44,028 bases of DNA from an uncultured Dehalococcoidia bacterium (GCA_913052475.1 CAJXEJ010000015.1:1-44028); one strand, 5' to 3'. Numbered from the stretch's first letter, positions 31,990 to 41,116 are shown. Notes: generated from the letters alone by a model not told the origin. Numbers and translations: made by a program.

Positions 31990-34267
31990 GAGCTATTCGG
32001 GCGATGTAGATATCTTGCTCTTTGCGAGTCATCGTCGTGAAGTACACGCTCCAACCGGTAACTCGAACTTGAAGTGACGCGTAATTCTCGGGGTGCTCTT
32101 GCGCATCTCGCAGCGTGTCAGCATCGAGCACGTTGAACTGCAACGCGTAGCCATCGCGTGCGAAGAATGTTTTGATCAAGCTAACGAAGGCGTGCAATCC
32201 CTCTTCACCAGCAACAGCTGTCGGGTGAAGCGAGACGTCAAGCACCGATCCGTTCGGAGTTTCGGTGAAGTCGAGCTTTGTGACAGAGTTGACGAGACCT
32301 GTCACGCCACCCTTATCGAGCCCATATGAAGCGCCCACTCCCGGAGCCAATGACTCGCCAGCCTTTCGACCGTCTGGAGTGGCACCGGTCTTCTCGCCAA
32401 ATCCCATTGCGGCCGTCAACGTGAAGAGCGCAGCCTGGCACTTGCCGCCTCGTCCGTTCTCGAACGAATGAACGACCGAACAGAAATGATCGGCAACATC
32501 GCGAGCAATCTGGTCGACCGGTCCATCGTTGTTGCCCCACTTCGCCACTCTGTTTCGCAAATAGAGGCGCATGGCCTCTCGATCTTCGAACCCTGCTCGT
32601 GTAGCCTCGACCATCTCCGTCATCGAGAAGCGATTGCCGTCAAAAACAGTCTGCTTAATCGCATAGAGCGAGTCGGCTGCATTGGCCAACCCGGCCCCGA
32701 CGAAGCCAACTGAGTTGTAGCGAGCACCGCCAGCACTGATGTCGGTTCCGTCGGTGATGCAATCATCGATGGAACCCGAAATAAACGGTGAGGGGTTGAT
32801 ATTTGGCCACTCTCCCTCGGCTTCGGCGATGTGGGTGCGCGACTTGTTCAGAACGTGGTCGAGTTGGGCGATGTAAGCGTTGAGCAGTTGATCGTATGAA
32901 GTGAATTCTCTGGCGTCTCCTGTTTCAACACCGAGTCGAACGCCGGTTTGTGGATCGACTCCGTCGTTCAACGCAAGCTCAAAAGGCTTCGCAAAGCTCA
33001 CAGTTACGTTCATCGTGCAGGCGACTTCTTTACCTTCAACAGCCGGCTCGTAGCAGCCGATCGGCAGGTAAATGCGCGCATCCTCGGGTGTCTTACCTTG
33101 TTTCACCAGAGCTTCAACAGCCGGAGGATCGTTCATGAGGACGAACGAGTTGTGGCCGTTGCGAATAAGGTCGGCTACTCGGCGGTAAAGACGATCCTCT
33201 GACCCCGGCAGATACCTCACCGATAGCTTCGGGTCGGGCGTACCAAGCTCCTCGTAGGCGTCAAGAGCCAAATAGGTCAAATCGTTGGTGATCTCCGAGC
33301 CATCAGCATACTGCCCACCAAATACAAAATTTTTACCGTTCGAAGCACCCCCGGTACCGCAATACCATTTGTGCCAGAAGAACTTGATTAGCTCTTTGGC
33401 GTGATCACGCGTGATGGCTCCGGATTCGATATCAGCTTCATAGAATGGCCGTAACGTTCTATCAAACTGACCCATCGACCGGACGTTTTCACCTTCCATC
33501 TCGATCAGTTCGTGCATGAGCCACATGAACTGCAGCGCTTCGTGGAACGAATGTGGCGGGTTAGCAGGCACGTTCGAAAGCGCAGTGGCAATAGCGTCTA
33601 GCTGCCGTGCGTTTTCGGGATCGGATTCGGCGTTGTTTCTGGCGAAATCAGAAAGTCGGTTGGCGAACGAGATAGCCGCGTTGTAAACAACATCCAGAGC
33701 TTTAAAAAATGCAGCCTGCTCGGCAGTGATCTCATCTCCGAGTGCGGAACGAGCAGCGACCGCGTCGCTCAGAAGTCCGCTCAAACCCTTTTCGAGCAAT
33801 TTGTCCCACCCGGGTGCGATGTGTCCGAGATCGAGGCCGCTGCGAGGCTGGTGGCTCACACCGTGCTTTTCAGCACGATCGAACCACTCGGTGCCGATGC
33901 TCAACGCACCAGTTGCTGCTTCGTCGAGCCACATCCCGCTACCCGGCGTATCCGTTCCTCTTACGCCTAGGGTCAGCCGCCGAACCACATCGCCATGATC
34001 GACTTTCTCGGCGAACCAGTCGAGCGGATCAACGTAAATACGACCTCGCTCAAGAACAAGTCTGAAAATATTCGCCTTCTGGAGAATTTTCGGATCACCA
34101 GAGTGGTCGGCCAAATAGACATCTGCCAGATGCTCGAGTTCGCTGACGGAAACGCCCGTGGAATCGGAATACGGTGCGTTCTTAAACCGACGAAAGATCG
34201 TGTCTCGACTCGACTCAAACGAGTGTTCCGCCCGTTGTTTACGCCTCGGTTCCGTACTCACGACCAT
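31979..34267 (-). CDS. Glycyl radical enzyme of unassigned substrate (PFL-like family)
   Basis: A 762-residue glycyl radical enzyme from ATG 34267, chosen because GGGAG lies 8 bases upstream; the frame stays open further but the extra 62 codons look unlike protein. The radical glycine is G738 in R-V-T-G-W-S-V-Y-F. The active-site loop is G-C405-Y-E407-P, a single cysteine followed by glutamate two residues later, whereas pyruvate formate-lyase has C-C. The G-C-x-E pattern is that of the dehydratase, decarboxylase and C-N/C-S lyase groups. H-S-F-H-E-A-L-Q-F near 248-256 is the common PFL-fold segment. The substrate is not identifiable by eye. The enzyme would be destroyed by oxygen. Confidence 0.92.
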   Translation of the reverse strand: MVVSTEPRRKQRAEHSFESSRDTIFRRFKNAPYSDSTGVSVSELEHLADVYLADHSGDPKILQKANIFRLVLERGRIYVDPLDWFAEKVDHGDVVRRLTLGVRGTDTPGSGMWLDEAATGALSIGTEWFDRAEKHGVSHQPRSGLDLGHIAPGWDKLLEKGLSGLLSDAVAARSALGDEITAEQAAFFKALDVVYNAAISFANRLSDFARNNAESDPENARQLDAIATALSNVPANPPHSFHEALQFMWLMHELIEMEGENVRSMGQFDRTLRPFYEADIESGAITRDHAKELIKFFWHKWYCGTGGASNGKNFVFGGQYADGSEITNDLTYLALDAYEELGTPDPKLSVRYLPGSEDRLYRRVADLIRNGHNSFVLMNDPPAVEALVKQGKTPEDARIYLPIGCYEPAVEGKEVACTMNVTVSFAKPFELALNDGVDPQTGVRLGVETGDAREFTSYDQLLNAYIAQLDHVLNKSRTHIAEAEGEWPNINPSPFISGSIDDCITDGTDISAGGARYNSVGFVGAGLANAADSLYAIKQTVFDGNRFSMTEMVEATRAGFEDREAMRLYLRNRVAKWGNNDGPVDQIARDVADHFCSVVHSFENGRGGKCQAALFTLTAAMGFGEKTGATPDGRKAGESLAPGVGASYGLDKGGVTGLVNSVTKLDFTETPNGSVLDVSLHPTAVAGEEGLHAFVSLIKTFFARDGYALQFNVLDADTLRDAQEHPENYASLQVRVTGWSVYFTTMTRKEQDIYIARIAHGG

Positions 34268-34353
34268 AACTGCGTCTCCCGTCACGGTTGATGCCAGACG
34301 ACACCAGCGCATCTCACTCCAGTTGCCAGTCCATACCGTTAACCGAGTAATGT

Positions 34354-34373
34354 ACCACCTTTCCAAAGGTGGT
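34354..34373. promoter_or_regulatory. Perfect 20-bp palindrome upstream of the glycyl radical enzyme operon
   Basis: ACCACCTTT (34354-34362), CC, AAAGGTGGT (34365-34373): nine-base arms with a two-base centre. It lies 87-106 bases upstream of the enzyme start, in the only sizeable gap before that operon. The symmetry and length suit a dimeric transcription regulator. No T-tract adjoins it, so it is not a terminator. Confidence 0.5.
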
Positions 34374-34463
34374 CCGTCCACTGTGTTCAATCCGTTCAAC
34401 CGGTGTTGAGGATGCAATGCTAAAGGTCGATTTAAAACGACACACAGTTGCAAACAGGATCGG

Positions 34464-34484
34464 ATCCTGAAATAAATTCAGGAT
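34464..34484. repeat. Dispersed REP-like palindrome, copy C
   Basis: ATCCTGAA (34464-34471), centre ATAAA, TTCAGGAT (34477-34484), followed by GACA. The arms are identical to copy A at 11013, and the flank matches copy B when read on the other strand. It lies between rpmB and the glycyl radical enzyme operon. Confidence 0.65.
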
Positions 34485-34612
34485 GACACTAGATTACGGT
34501 TCAGAGTGAGTTCGTGGTGAAATAACAATTCTAGGCACACACGTAAAATCGCAATTACTACACTCATCCGATGCTCGAATCATCCCTCTCATCCAAAATT
34601 TGCCCAAGGCAC

Positions 34613-34642
34613 AAAAAAGCCCTTCTCGTTTAAAAAGGGCTT
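34613..34642 (-). terminator. Intrinsic terminator of rpmB
   Basis: Read on the minus strand, AAGCCCTT (34642-34635) pairs with AAGGGCTT (34624-34617) and is followed by a T-run (plus-strand A-run at 34613-34618). It lies 22 bases beyond the rpmB stop. Confidence 0.85.
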
Positions 34643-34664
34643 GAGCTTCAAATACAAACGGAAC

Positions 34665-34889
34665 CTAGTTGGAAAGGAGAGAAATTCCCTTTTTATCGAG
34701 AGTTCGCATCTCTCGGGCAGTCAATTTGACCCGGTAACGCTGACCATCAACGACAACCCACTTGTTCTGAAGATTGGGCTTCGAAATCTTGCGTGTAGCG
34801 TTCAACGCGTGTGATCGGTTGTGACCGAACATCGGCTTGGGACGGGGTCCAAGACCCAATTTTGCCCTGATCTGGTCGGAGCTTGGCAT
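34665..34889 (-). CDS. rpmB: 50S ribosomal protein bL28
   Basis: A 74-residue basic protein of the large ribosomal subunit. P-M-F-G-H-N-R-S-H-A-L-N-A-T-R-K matches the bL28 core G-N-x-V-S-H-x-x-x-x-T-K. K-P-N-L-Q follows, and the C-terminal R-V-K-L-T-A-R-E-M-R-T-L-D-K-K-G-I is typical. The N-terminal C-x-x-C zinc motif of some bL28 proteins is absent, as in zinc-independent forms. It is monocistronic with its own terminator and diverges from fakA. Confidence 0.93.
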   Translation of the reverse strand: MPSSDQIRAKLGLGPRPKPMFGHNRSHALNATRKISKPNLQNKWVVVDGQRYRVKLTAREMRTLDKKGISLLSN

Positions 34890-35112
34890 AACGGTTAGAT
34901 TCTCGTAATAATTCCTAAAAAGTGGGAGGGCCTCGAACCGATCATCTCAAACGCTCGCGGATAGCAGCAATACTCGGACAAGACTCCAGCGATTAACGCT
35001 ACCATGCAAGTCGAGCGGTAACAACAGATTTTCTGCTCAATGAAATACGAATCTGGGCAACCGAGTCGAACTGAAAACGATTCGTGTACGCAATAAGAAT
35101 CGACCGAATCCA
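34890..35112. other. Divergent promoter region rpmB / fakA
   Basis: A 223-base gap that must hold the promoters of both rpmB and fakA. I could not place convincing -35/-10 pairs, and no gene or hairpin is evident. Confidence 0.35.
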
Positions 35113-36795
35113 ATGGCAAACCCGGCACAGAACACGGCAGCAATATCGAGCGGCACCTCATCTCGACTCGCTGACATGATTCGAGCGACTGCGAAGGCCA
35201 TCGAAGCCAATCGGGACACCATTAACGCTCTCAACGTGTTCCCTGTTCCCGATGGCGATACCGGTACGAACATGTTGCTGACACTCCGTTCACTAGTTGA
35301 CGATTTGCCAACAAAATCGACCGAATCTGCGAACACTGTATCCAAGAATCTGGCTCGCTCTGCACTTCTGGGTGCCCGTGGCAACTCGGGACTCATCCTC
35401 GCTCAGTACTTCAAAGGTCTTGCCGAGGCGATCGGCGACTCAACCGAACTCTCTGGTGAACACTTCGCAAAGTCGATCCGTATCGCCTCCGACAACTCTT
35501 ACAAGGCACTGCCGAACCCCGTCGAAGGCACGATGCTCACGGTTTACCGCGAATGTGCCGAGGTTGCAGAAAAGTCGGTAGCCGACAACGAAGACCTCGA
35601 AAGCGTGATGGCTGCCGTAGCCGCTGAGGCACTCGATTCGGTTCGACGCACACCCGATCTACTTCCCGTGCTCGCCGAAGCTGAAGTCGTCGATTCCGGC
35701 GGATTCGGCTTTGCTGTAATGCTCGATGGTGCACTGAGAGCGTTGCGCGGTGAAAACCCTGCAGGGCGAGTCCTCCCTGTGCCAATGCCCGATGGGCGCA
35801 GCTTCTCGGGTTCAGTCAAGGCCGATTTCGTCGATGCCTCCGAAGAAATCGACTGGGGCTACTGCACAGTATTTGCAATTCATGCAGCGCAACTTGATCT
35901 TGACAAAATACGCTCGCACATGGACAGTATCGGCAAGTCGCCTATCGTCGATGGCACCGACGGAATCGCCAAGGTCCACGTTCACATGGAAGATCCCGGC
36001 GAGGCTCTCACCGCCGGAATCACATACGGTGAACTATCCAATATCGAGATCGCCAACATGGACGATCAGGCAGCAGGATGGGCGGCGGATCGCCGTAAAG
36101 ACCCGGATGATTCAGCGGAGACACCCGCCGAGCCGGTTGCAATCGCGGTCGTCGCCGTCGCTGCTGGAGATGGGCTGTCAGAGCTAATCACCAGTTCCGG
36201 TATGGGCGCAGCTTCTGTCGTGGAGGGAGGAGACACCATGAATCCTTCCGTATCCGATCTGCTTTCAGCAGTTGAAGCGACACCATCCAAACAGGTAATT
36301 CTGCTACCAAACAATAAAAACGTCGTACCGGCTGCAAAAGAAGTACCTGCACTCAGCAAAAAAGACGTTCGAGTCGTGGCGACTCGTTCCGTGCAAACGG
36401 GCGTAGCGGCTCTGCTCGCATTCAACACAACGCAGACTCTCGACGAAAACGAAACTGCAATGAATGATGTCATCGGTGAAGTTGGCGATGGCCGTGTTTG
36501 CAAGGCATCGAGAGACGTCACCGCCTACGGTCATGAAATACGCAAGGGCATGGCGTTCGCAACATTTAACGACGATATCGTGGCAGTTGGGCGAGAGCCG
36601 CTTGCTGTTCTTAGCAAACTGCTGGAAGAACGGGCGAGCGACGCCGAAATCGTCACTGTATATACGGGGGAATCTCTCAATCCCGAAGAAGTCGCTTCCA
36701 CCAGAGAAACGCTCAAATCTAAATTTGAAGACTTCGAAATCGAAGTTGTATACGGTGGACAACCTCACTACGAGTATCTGGTTGCAGTAGAGTAG
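35113..36795 (+). CDS. fakA: Fatty acid kinase catalytic subunit FakA (DAK2/DegV-like, YloV)
   Basis: FakA phosphorylates fatty acids held by the carrier FakB, giving acyl-phosphate for PlsX/PlsY. The N-terminal DAK2 domain contains N-V-F-P-V-P-D-G-D-T-G-T-N-M near 41-54, with the aspartates that bind ATP-Mg, and L-G-A-R-G-N-S-G-L-I-L near 90-100. D-S-G-G-F-G-F-A near 197 ends this domain. The C-terminal third (V-I-L-L-P-N-N-K-N-V and the Y-G-G-Q-P-H-Y-E-Y ending) is the conserved YloV region. The length of 560 residues is typical. FakB follows directly, and PlsY is encoded at 22.1 kb, so salvage of free fatty acids into lipids is likely. Confidence 0.93.
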   Translation: MANPAQNTAAISSGTSSRLADMIRATAKAIEANRDTINALNVFPVPDGDTGTNMLLTLRSLVDDLPTKSTESANTVSKNLARSALLGARGNSGLILAQYFKGLAEAIGDSTELSGEHFAKSIRIASDNSYKALPNPVEGTMLTVYRECAEVAEKSVADNEDLESVMAAVAAEALDSVRRTPDLLPVLAEAEVVDSGGFGFAVMLDGALRALRGENPAGRVLPVPMPDGRSFSGSVKADFVDASEEIDWGYCTVFAIHAAQLDLDKIRSHMDSIGKSPIVDGTDGIAKVHVHMEDPGEALTAGITYGELSNIEIANMDDQAAGWAADRRKDPDDSAETPAEPVAIAVVAVAAGDGLSELITSSGMGAASVVEGGDTMNPSVSDLLSAVEATPSKQVILLPNNKNVVPAAKEVPALSKKDVRVVATRSVQTGVAALLAFNTTQTLDENETAMNDVIGEVGDGRVCKASRDVTAYGHEIRKGMAFATFNDDIVAVGREPLAVLSKLLEERASDAEIVTVYTGESLNPEEVASTRETLKSKFEDFEIEVVYGGQPHYEYLVAVE

Positions 36796-36861
36796 CCTGA
36801 TCGCCAGCAAGGGAACGGTTACGGCTGGCCAGCCCGTTTCGGGTTGTCTCTCGAATCGAGC

Positions 36862-36880
36862 ATCAGCAGGCCGTGCTGAT
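36862..36880 (+). promoter_or_regulatory. Hairpin in the fakA-fakB spacer
   Basis: ATCAGCA (36862-36868), loop GGCCG, TGCTGAT (36874-36880): a perfect seven-base stem ending about 12 bases before the GGAG of fakB. A second, imperfect hairpin around GGCTGGCCAGCC lies at 36823-36834. There is no T-tract, so they might influence mRNA stability or fakB translation rather than terminate. Confidence 0.35.
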
Positions 36881-36902
36881 CAGTAGTCTTTGGAGTACGT
36901 TT

Positions 36903-37745
36903 ATGAGTATCGCAGTCGTTACCGACAGCACTTCCGATCTTCCCGTAGATATCGCCGCCCTGCACGGGATTACCGTCGTTCCTTTGAACGTTCACATCGA
37001 GGACGACAGTTACCAGGACGGAGTCAACATTTCCGCCGATGAGCTGTATAGGCGTCTCCCCAATCAGAACGTGATCCCAACAACATCGGCTCCATCGGTC
37101 GGATCATTTATCGAAGTATTCGAAAAGCTTGGCCAAACGCACGATGAAATCATCTCGATTCATCTGTCGGCCAAGTTGAGCCTGACCCATAATGCAGCGC
37201 TAAACGCCGTCTCGGAACTGGGAAGCTCAGGTCCAAAAATCAAAGTGATAGACACCGAGCAGGCATCGATGGCTCTCGGCTGGACGGCCGTTCAGGTCGC
37301 CGAAGCGATCGCCACAGGCTCGACTCTAGAAGACGCCGTTGCGCTGGCGAAAAGTGCCAGTGAACGAAGTATATTTGTCGGAATGGTCGATACGCTCAAG
37401 TATCTGGTTCGGGGCGGTCGAATTGGCAAGGCCCAGGGATTCGTTGGGTCTCTGCTTAAAGTACGCCCAATCCTTACGATGAGAGAAGGTGAAGCCCACC
37501 CGCTCGAACGTGCTCGCAGTCGTCGCAAGGGAATCGCACGAATCAAATCGTTGGTCGGAGAGTATGCCCCCCTTGAAAAGCTGGCAATTTTGTACACGAC
37601 CGATGAGTCGGACGCACAAGATATTGCTAACGATGTGGCGAGTTTCGCTCCTGATGGCCAACCGGTTGTAGCGCAACTAGGCCCAGTAGTCGGTAACTAT
37701 CTCGGTCCTGGCACTCTCGGCCTCGGATTGATCAGAGCAGAATAG
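36903..37745 (+). CDS. fakB: DegV-family fatty-acid-binding protein (FakB type)
   Basis: A 280-residue DegV/EDD-fold protein that binds one fatty acid and presents it to FakA. V-T-D-S-T-S-D-L-P at 5-13 is the family start. T-T-S-A-P-S-V-G-S-F near 62-71 and S-I-H-L-S-A-K-L-S contribute the polar contacts to the carboxylate. L-V-R-G-G-R-I-G-K and G-P-G-T-L-G-L-G are conserved. ATG 36903 follows TTTGGAG and is preferred over an earlier in-frame codon at 36873. Adjacent location after fakA supports the assignment; the preferred chain type cannot be told. Confidence 0.9.
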   Translation: MSIAVVTDSTSDLPVDIAALHGITVVPLNVHIEDDSYQDGVNISADELYRRLPNQNVIPTTSAPSVGSFIEVFEKLGQTHDEIISIHLSAKLSLTHNAALNAVSELGSSGPKIKVIDTEQASMALGWTAVQVAEAIATGSTLEDAVALAKSASERSIFVGMVDTLKYLVRGGRIGKAQGFVGSLLKVRPILTMREGEAHPLERARSRRKGIARIKSLVGEYAPLEKLAILYTTDESDAQDIANDVASFAPDGQPVVAQLGPVVGNYLGPGTLGLGLIRAE

Positions 37746-37750
37746 CGCCG

Positions 37751-40279
37751 ATGAACATTGGTGGACGCGAGGCAAGCCGTCAATCTCGATCTGCGACTCC
37801 GAATCAATCACCCGACAGAATAATCAACGCGCTTCAAAACGTTCTGGAGCTTGAACGCAAGTTCGAATTTACCGATCGTGCTGTTATGGGAGGGCTCGAT
37901 AAATTCATCGAGCAATCTTCGAGCGCTCTACCGTGGATTCGCGATATCGAACCACTGCGGGGATCAAACTACGCCAATCTGCAACCCGGCCAACGCCACC
38001 GATGGGCATCAGCAGTAATGGGTCAGATCCGCAGCATGACGAGCGCGCCAGTAGTGCCCACACCGCCACCAGCAAAACAGCCACCAGCCAGAAAAAAACA
38101 ATCACTAGGATCTCGAACAAAATACACGCTCGAGACACCTCTCGAAGATCTCAAGTTCATCCACAAAGCGACCCGCACAAAGCTCGCTCGCCTTGACGTA
38201 GCAAACCTTCGAGACATGGTTCGACTCTTCCCGAACCGACACGTTGACTACTCGCAAGTGACCAAGATTGGCGAGCTTCTCTTCGGTGAGCAGATGACGG
38301 TCGCTGGTCGAGTAATGCGATCTGAGACGGCGAAAATCGGTCCACCGCCCGGCGCAACCAAAATCCTCATCAACGACGGCACAGGGCTACTCGAGGCAAC
38401 CTTTTTCAGGCAGGCATACCTTGCCAACCGGTTCCGACGAGGTGACATATTCGCGTTTTCCGGCGAGGTTGGTGCTTTCAACAATCGCGCCCAGATGCAG
38501 AATCCCGAATACGACCAACTGCCACCCGGCTCGGCATCCGGTTCGGGTGACGATGACATTCAACTAACCCACGCCGGAAATCTTCTCCCCGTATACCCGT
38601 CGACCGACGGACTCGTTCAACGTTCGATTCGAACGGCTACACGAAAATCGCTCGATAACGGGCTGCCACTACTCGAAGAATTCCTCGCCGATGATCTCAA
38701 GCAACGCCATTCCTTAATTGATCTCGAGGCCGCCGTCGAATCGATGCACTATCCCGATTCGGCAGACCAGCAGTTCCAGGCCCGCCAACGTTTGGCGTTC
38801 GATGAACTGTTCATGTACCAGCTCGCTGCTCTTAAGAAAAAAGCGGAGTGGCAACACCGACGGAACGGAATTGCGATCGACACCGTCAAAGGACGACCCG
38901 TCGTCAACACGTTCCTGCAATCTCTCGATTTCGATCTCACATCCGATCAGAAAAGCTCACTCGATAGTTTCCTTGAAGACATGTCGGTCGACATCCCGAT
39001 GAGTCGGCTACTGCAGGGCGAGGTCGGTAGCGGGAAGACGGTCGTCGCCCTCTCAGCCCTTCTTGCCGTCAACCAGTCCGGGCATCAGGGCGCGCTCATG
39101 ACTCCGACCGAGGTTCTTGCAGAACAGCACTTCCTGAGCATCGCCAATCAGTTGAAAGCCGAACCGCTCCCCGGCGAACCAAAAGACACGGTTCGCCACG
39201 CCCGCCTGCCAGGTGCTGGCAATCGACGCATCACAATGGTGTTGTTGATCGGGAGCCTGCAAAAATCGATCAAATCTCGAATTCAACAGATAGTCGCCGA
39301 TGGTGAAGCCGATCTCATCATCGGCACTCACGCCCTCCTACAGGAACAGGTTGTCATCCCAAAACTCGGACTCGCCGTTGTCGACGAACAACATCGTTTC
39401 GGGGTTGAGCAACGCGGTGCACTAACTCAACGTGAACCACGACCGCACCTGCTGGCGATGTCGGCGACGCCAATCCCGCGAACACTCGCGTTGACCGTCT
39501 ACGGCGATCTCGATATCACCACACTTAAAATCCTTCCAAAAGGACGTAAGCCGATTACCACGACGTTGGCGAGCAACAACGTCACTGAAAACGCATGCTA
39601 CGAGTTGATTCGGCAGCAAGTTGCCGAAGGCAGGCAAGCGTTCGTTGTCTGCCCACTAATCGAACCCTCTGACGCCGTCGAAGCGGCTTCAGCACTCGTC
39701 GAGTTCAATCGACTTTCGATGGGAGAATTCAAGGATTTGCGGGTAGGACTGCTGCATGGTCAGATGAAGCTTTTCGAGAAGCAAGATCTGATGGATCAGG
39801 TTCGCAAGCGAGAAATCGATGTTCTGGTTGCCACGCCAGTGATCGAAGTCGGTGTCGATATTCCAAATGCCACCGTGATGATGATCATGAGCGCTAATCG
39901 CTTCGGCCTGGCGCAGCTTCACCAGCTACGAGGCCGTATCGGCAGAGGTAAATACGAAAGTTACTGCGTTCTGATGTCGAATTCACAGGGTGAGATCGCA
40001 AACGAACGAATCGATGCCGTGATTCAGCACAACGACGGCTTCAAACTTGCCGAAGAAGACCTACGTATTCGAGGTCCCGGTGACTACATGGGTACTCGCC
40101 AAAGCGGTTGGGATGAATTAAAAGTTGCGACCATCGACGATATCGATTTACTGCAAATTGCTCGCAGGGAAGCATCAGACTTGATGGCTGACGGCATGCT
40201 CGACTCCCTGAACGCGAATCCGGCGCTGGCGAAAGAACTCGAGCGGGTAACGTCGGCTCACATCACCGAGTTTTCTTAG
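37751..40279 (+). CDS. recG: ATP-dependent DNA helicase RecG
   Basis: RecG remodels stalled replication forks and branched DNA. The protein has 842 residues, longer than the 690 of E. coli, owing to an N-terminal extension of about 130 residues with a P/K-rich linker (P-T-P-P-P-A-K-Q-P-P-A-R-K-K). The wedge OB domain lies around 170-270. Helicase motifs are complete: Q-G-E-V-G-S-G-K-T (Walker A) near 422-430, V-V-D-E-Q-H-R-F-G (D-E-Q-H box) near 541-549, M-S-A-T-P-I-P-R-T-L, and Q-L-R-G-R-I-G-R-G. The C-terminal R-G-P-G-D-Y-M-G-T-R-Q-S-G is the TRG motif. It starts five bases after fakB. Confidence 0.96.
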   Translation: MNIGGREASRQSRSATPNQSPDRIINALQNVLELERKFEFTDRAVMGGLDKFIEQSSSALPWIRDIEPLRGSNYANLQPGQRHRWASAVMGQIRSMTSAPVVPTPPPAKQPPARKKQSLGSRTKYTLETPLEDLKFIHKATRTKLARLDVANLRDMVRLFPNRHVDYSQVTKIGELLFGEQMTVAGRVMRSETAKIGPPPGATKILINDGTGLLEATFFRQAYLANRFRRGDIFAFSGEVGAFNNRAQMQNPEYDQLPPGSASGSGDDDIQLTHAGNLLPVYPSTDGLVQRSIRTATRKSLDNGLPLLEEFLADDLKQRHSLIDLEAAVESMHYPDSADQQFQARQRLAFDELFMYQLAALKKKAEWQHRRNGIAIDTVKGRPVVNTFLQSLDFDLTSDQKSSLDSFLEDMSVDIPMSRLLQGEVGSGKTVVALSALLAVNQSGHQGALMTPTEVLAEQHFLSIANQLKAEPLPGEPKDTVRHARLPGAGNRRITMVLLIGSLQKSIKSRIQQIVADGEADLIIGTHALLQEQVVIPKLGLAVVDEQHRFGVEQRGALTQREPRPHLLAMSATPIPRTLALTVYGDLDITTLKILPKGRKPITTTLASNNVTENACYELIRQQVAEGRQAFVVCPLIEPSDAVEAASALVEFNRLSMGEFKDLRVGLLHGQMKLFEKQDLMDQVRKREIDVLVATPVIEVGVDIPNATVMMIMSANRFGLAQLHQLRGRIGRGKYESYCVLMSNSQGEIANERIDAVIQHNDGFKLAEEDLRIRGPGDYMGTRQSGWDELKVATIDDIDLLQIARREASDLMADGMLDSLNANPALAKELERVTSAHITEFS

Positions 40280-40340
40280 TCAAACGTCAAACAAGCAATT
40301 CTGTTTGCCAGTTAAGTAAATTCAAGAAGCATCGAACTAA

Positions 40341-41102
40341 ATGAAAAAATCGAAAATACTCGTGACAGGGTTGAGCGGTCTGATCGGCGGACTTGTAGGG
40401 CGAAATTTCGCCGAAGATCACGATGTAACCGCACTGGGAAGAAGCGAAGTCACGGGCTTCCCGACCACGGTTGTCGATATCGGCGACGGTATCGACGGAA
40501 TCCTCCCCGCTCTCGAAGGCGTCGATACAGTTGTCCACATGGCTGCGTCACGTGGGCGAGTAACCGACGACACCCACATGAAGGCGAATATCACGGGCGT
40601 CTACAACCTGTTTGAAGCATGCCGAATCGCCGGAGTGAAGCGAATCGTTGCCGCCAGTACTGGCGCAGTTGTAGCCGGGTACGAAAAAGACGATCCGATC
40701 AAATCCCTCGTTCACAATCCTGATTACGAGATGCCGTCGCCACGGCCGATGCTCACGGCCGACACTCCAATCCGCCCCACAAGCATGTACTCGGTTTCAA
40801 AAATGTTCACCGAAAATCTGGGGCGAATGTATGCCGAACAGCACAACATGTCGATAATCTGCATTCGTATCGGCAAAGTCGAAATCGAGGATGTCCCGCT
40901 AAATATCCGAAACGCCTCGGTCTGGTGTAGTCATCGTGACATTTTGCAGATGATCGACAAAGCTGTGCACGCGCCAGAGGACTTGAAATTCGCGATCGTA
41001 TTCGCTTGTTCCGACAATCCAACCCGGTATCGAGATATCGAATATGCGCGAGAAACACTTGGATTCTTGCCGCAAGATAGCGCAGCTGATCACGGTTTCT
41101 AA
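40341..41102 (+). CDS. NAD-dependent epimerase/dehydratase (extended SDR)
   Basis: A 253-residue extended short-chain dehydrogenase. T-G-L-S-G-L-I-G at 9-16 is the NAD loop, V-V-H-M-A-A near 64-69 follows, and Y150-x3-K154 with an upstream serine (A-S-T-G near 105) forms the catalytic set. The short C-terminal domain and the segment R-I-G-K-V-E, W-C-S-H-R-D resemble uronate dehydrogenase-like proteins (oxidising hexuronic acids), but this is only a likeness. No sugar-acid genes are next to it; the enolase-superfamily enzyme at 13.2 kb would be a possible partner in such a pathway. It ends 14 bases before the transporter gene. Confidence 0.82.
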   Translation: MKKSKILVTGLSGLIGGLVGRNFAEDHDVTALGRSEVTGFPTTVVDIGDGIDGILPALEGVDTVVHMAASRGRVTDDTHMKANITGVYNLFEACRIAGVKRIVAASTGAVVAGYEKDDPIKSLVHNPDYEMPSPRPMLTADTPIRPTSMYSVSKMFTENLGRMYAEQHNMSIICIRIGKVEIEDVPLNIRNASVWCSHRDILQMIDKAVHAPEDLKFAIVFACSDNPTRYRDIEYARETLGFLPQDSAADHGF

Positions 41103-41116
41103 GAGAGTTATTCTGT

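Noticed and set aside
34268-34453. N-terminal extension of the glycyl radical enzyme upstream of 34267
   Set aside because: The 62 extra codons lack family similarity, cross the palindrome, and a good GGGAG site stands before ATG 34267.
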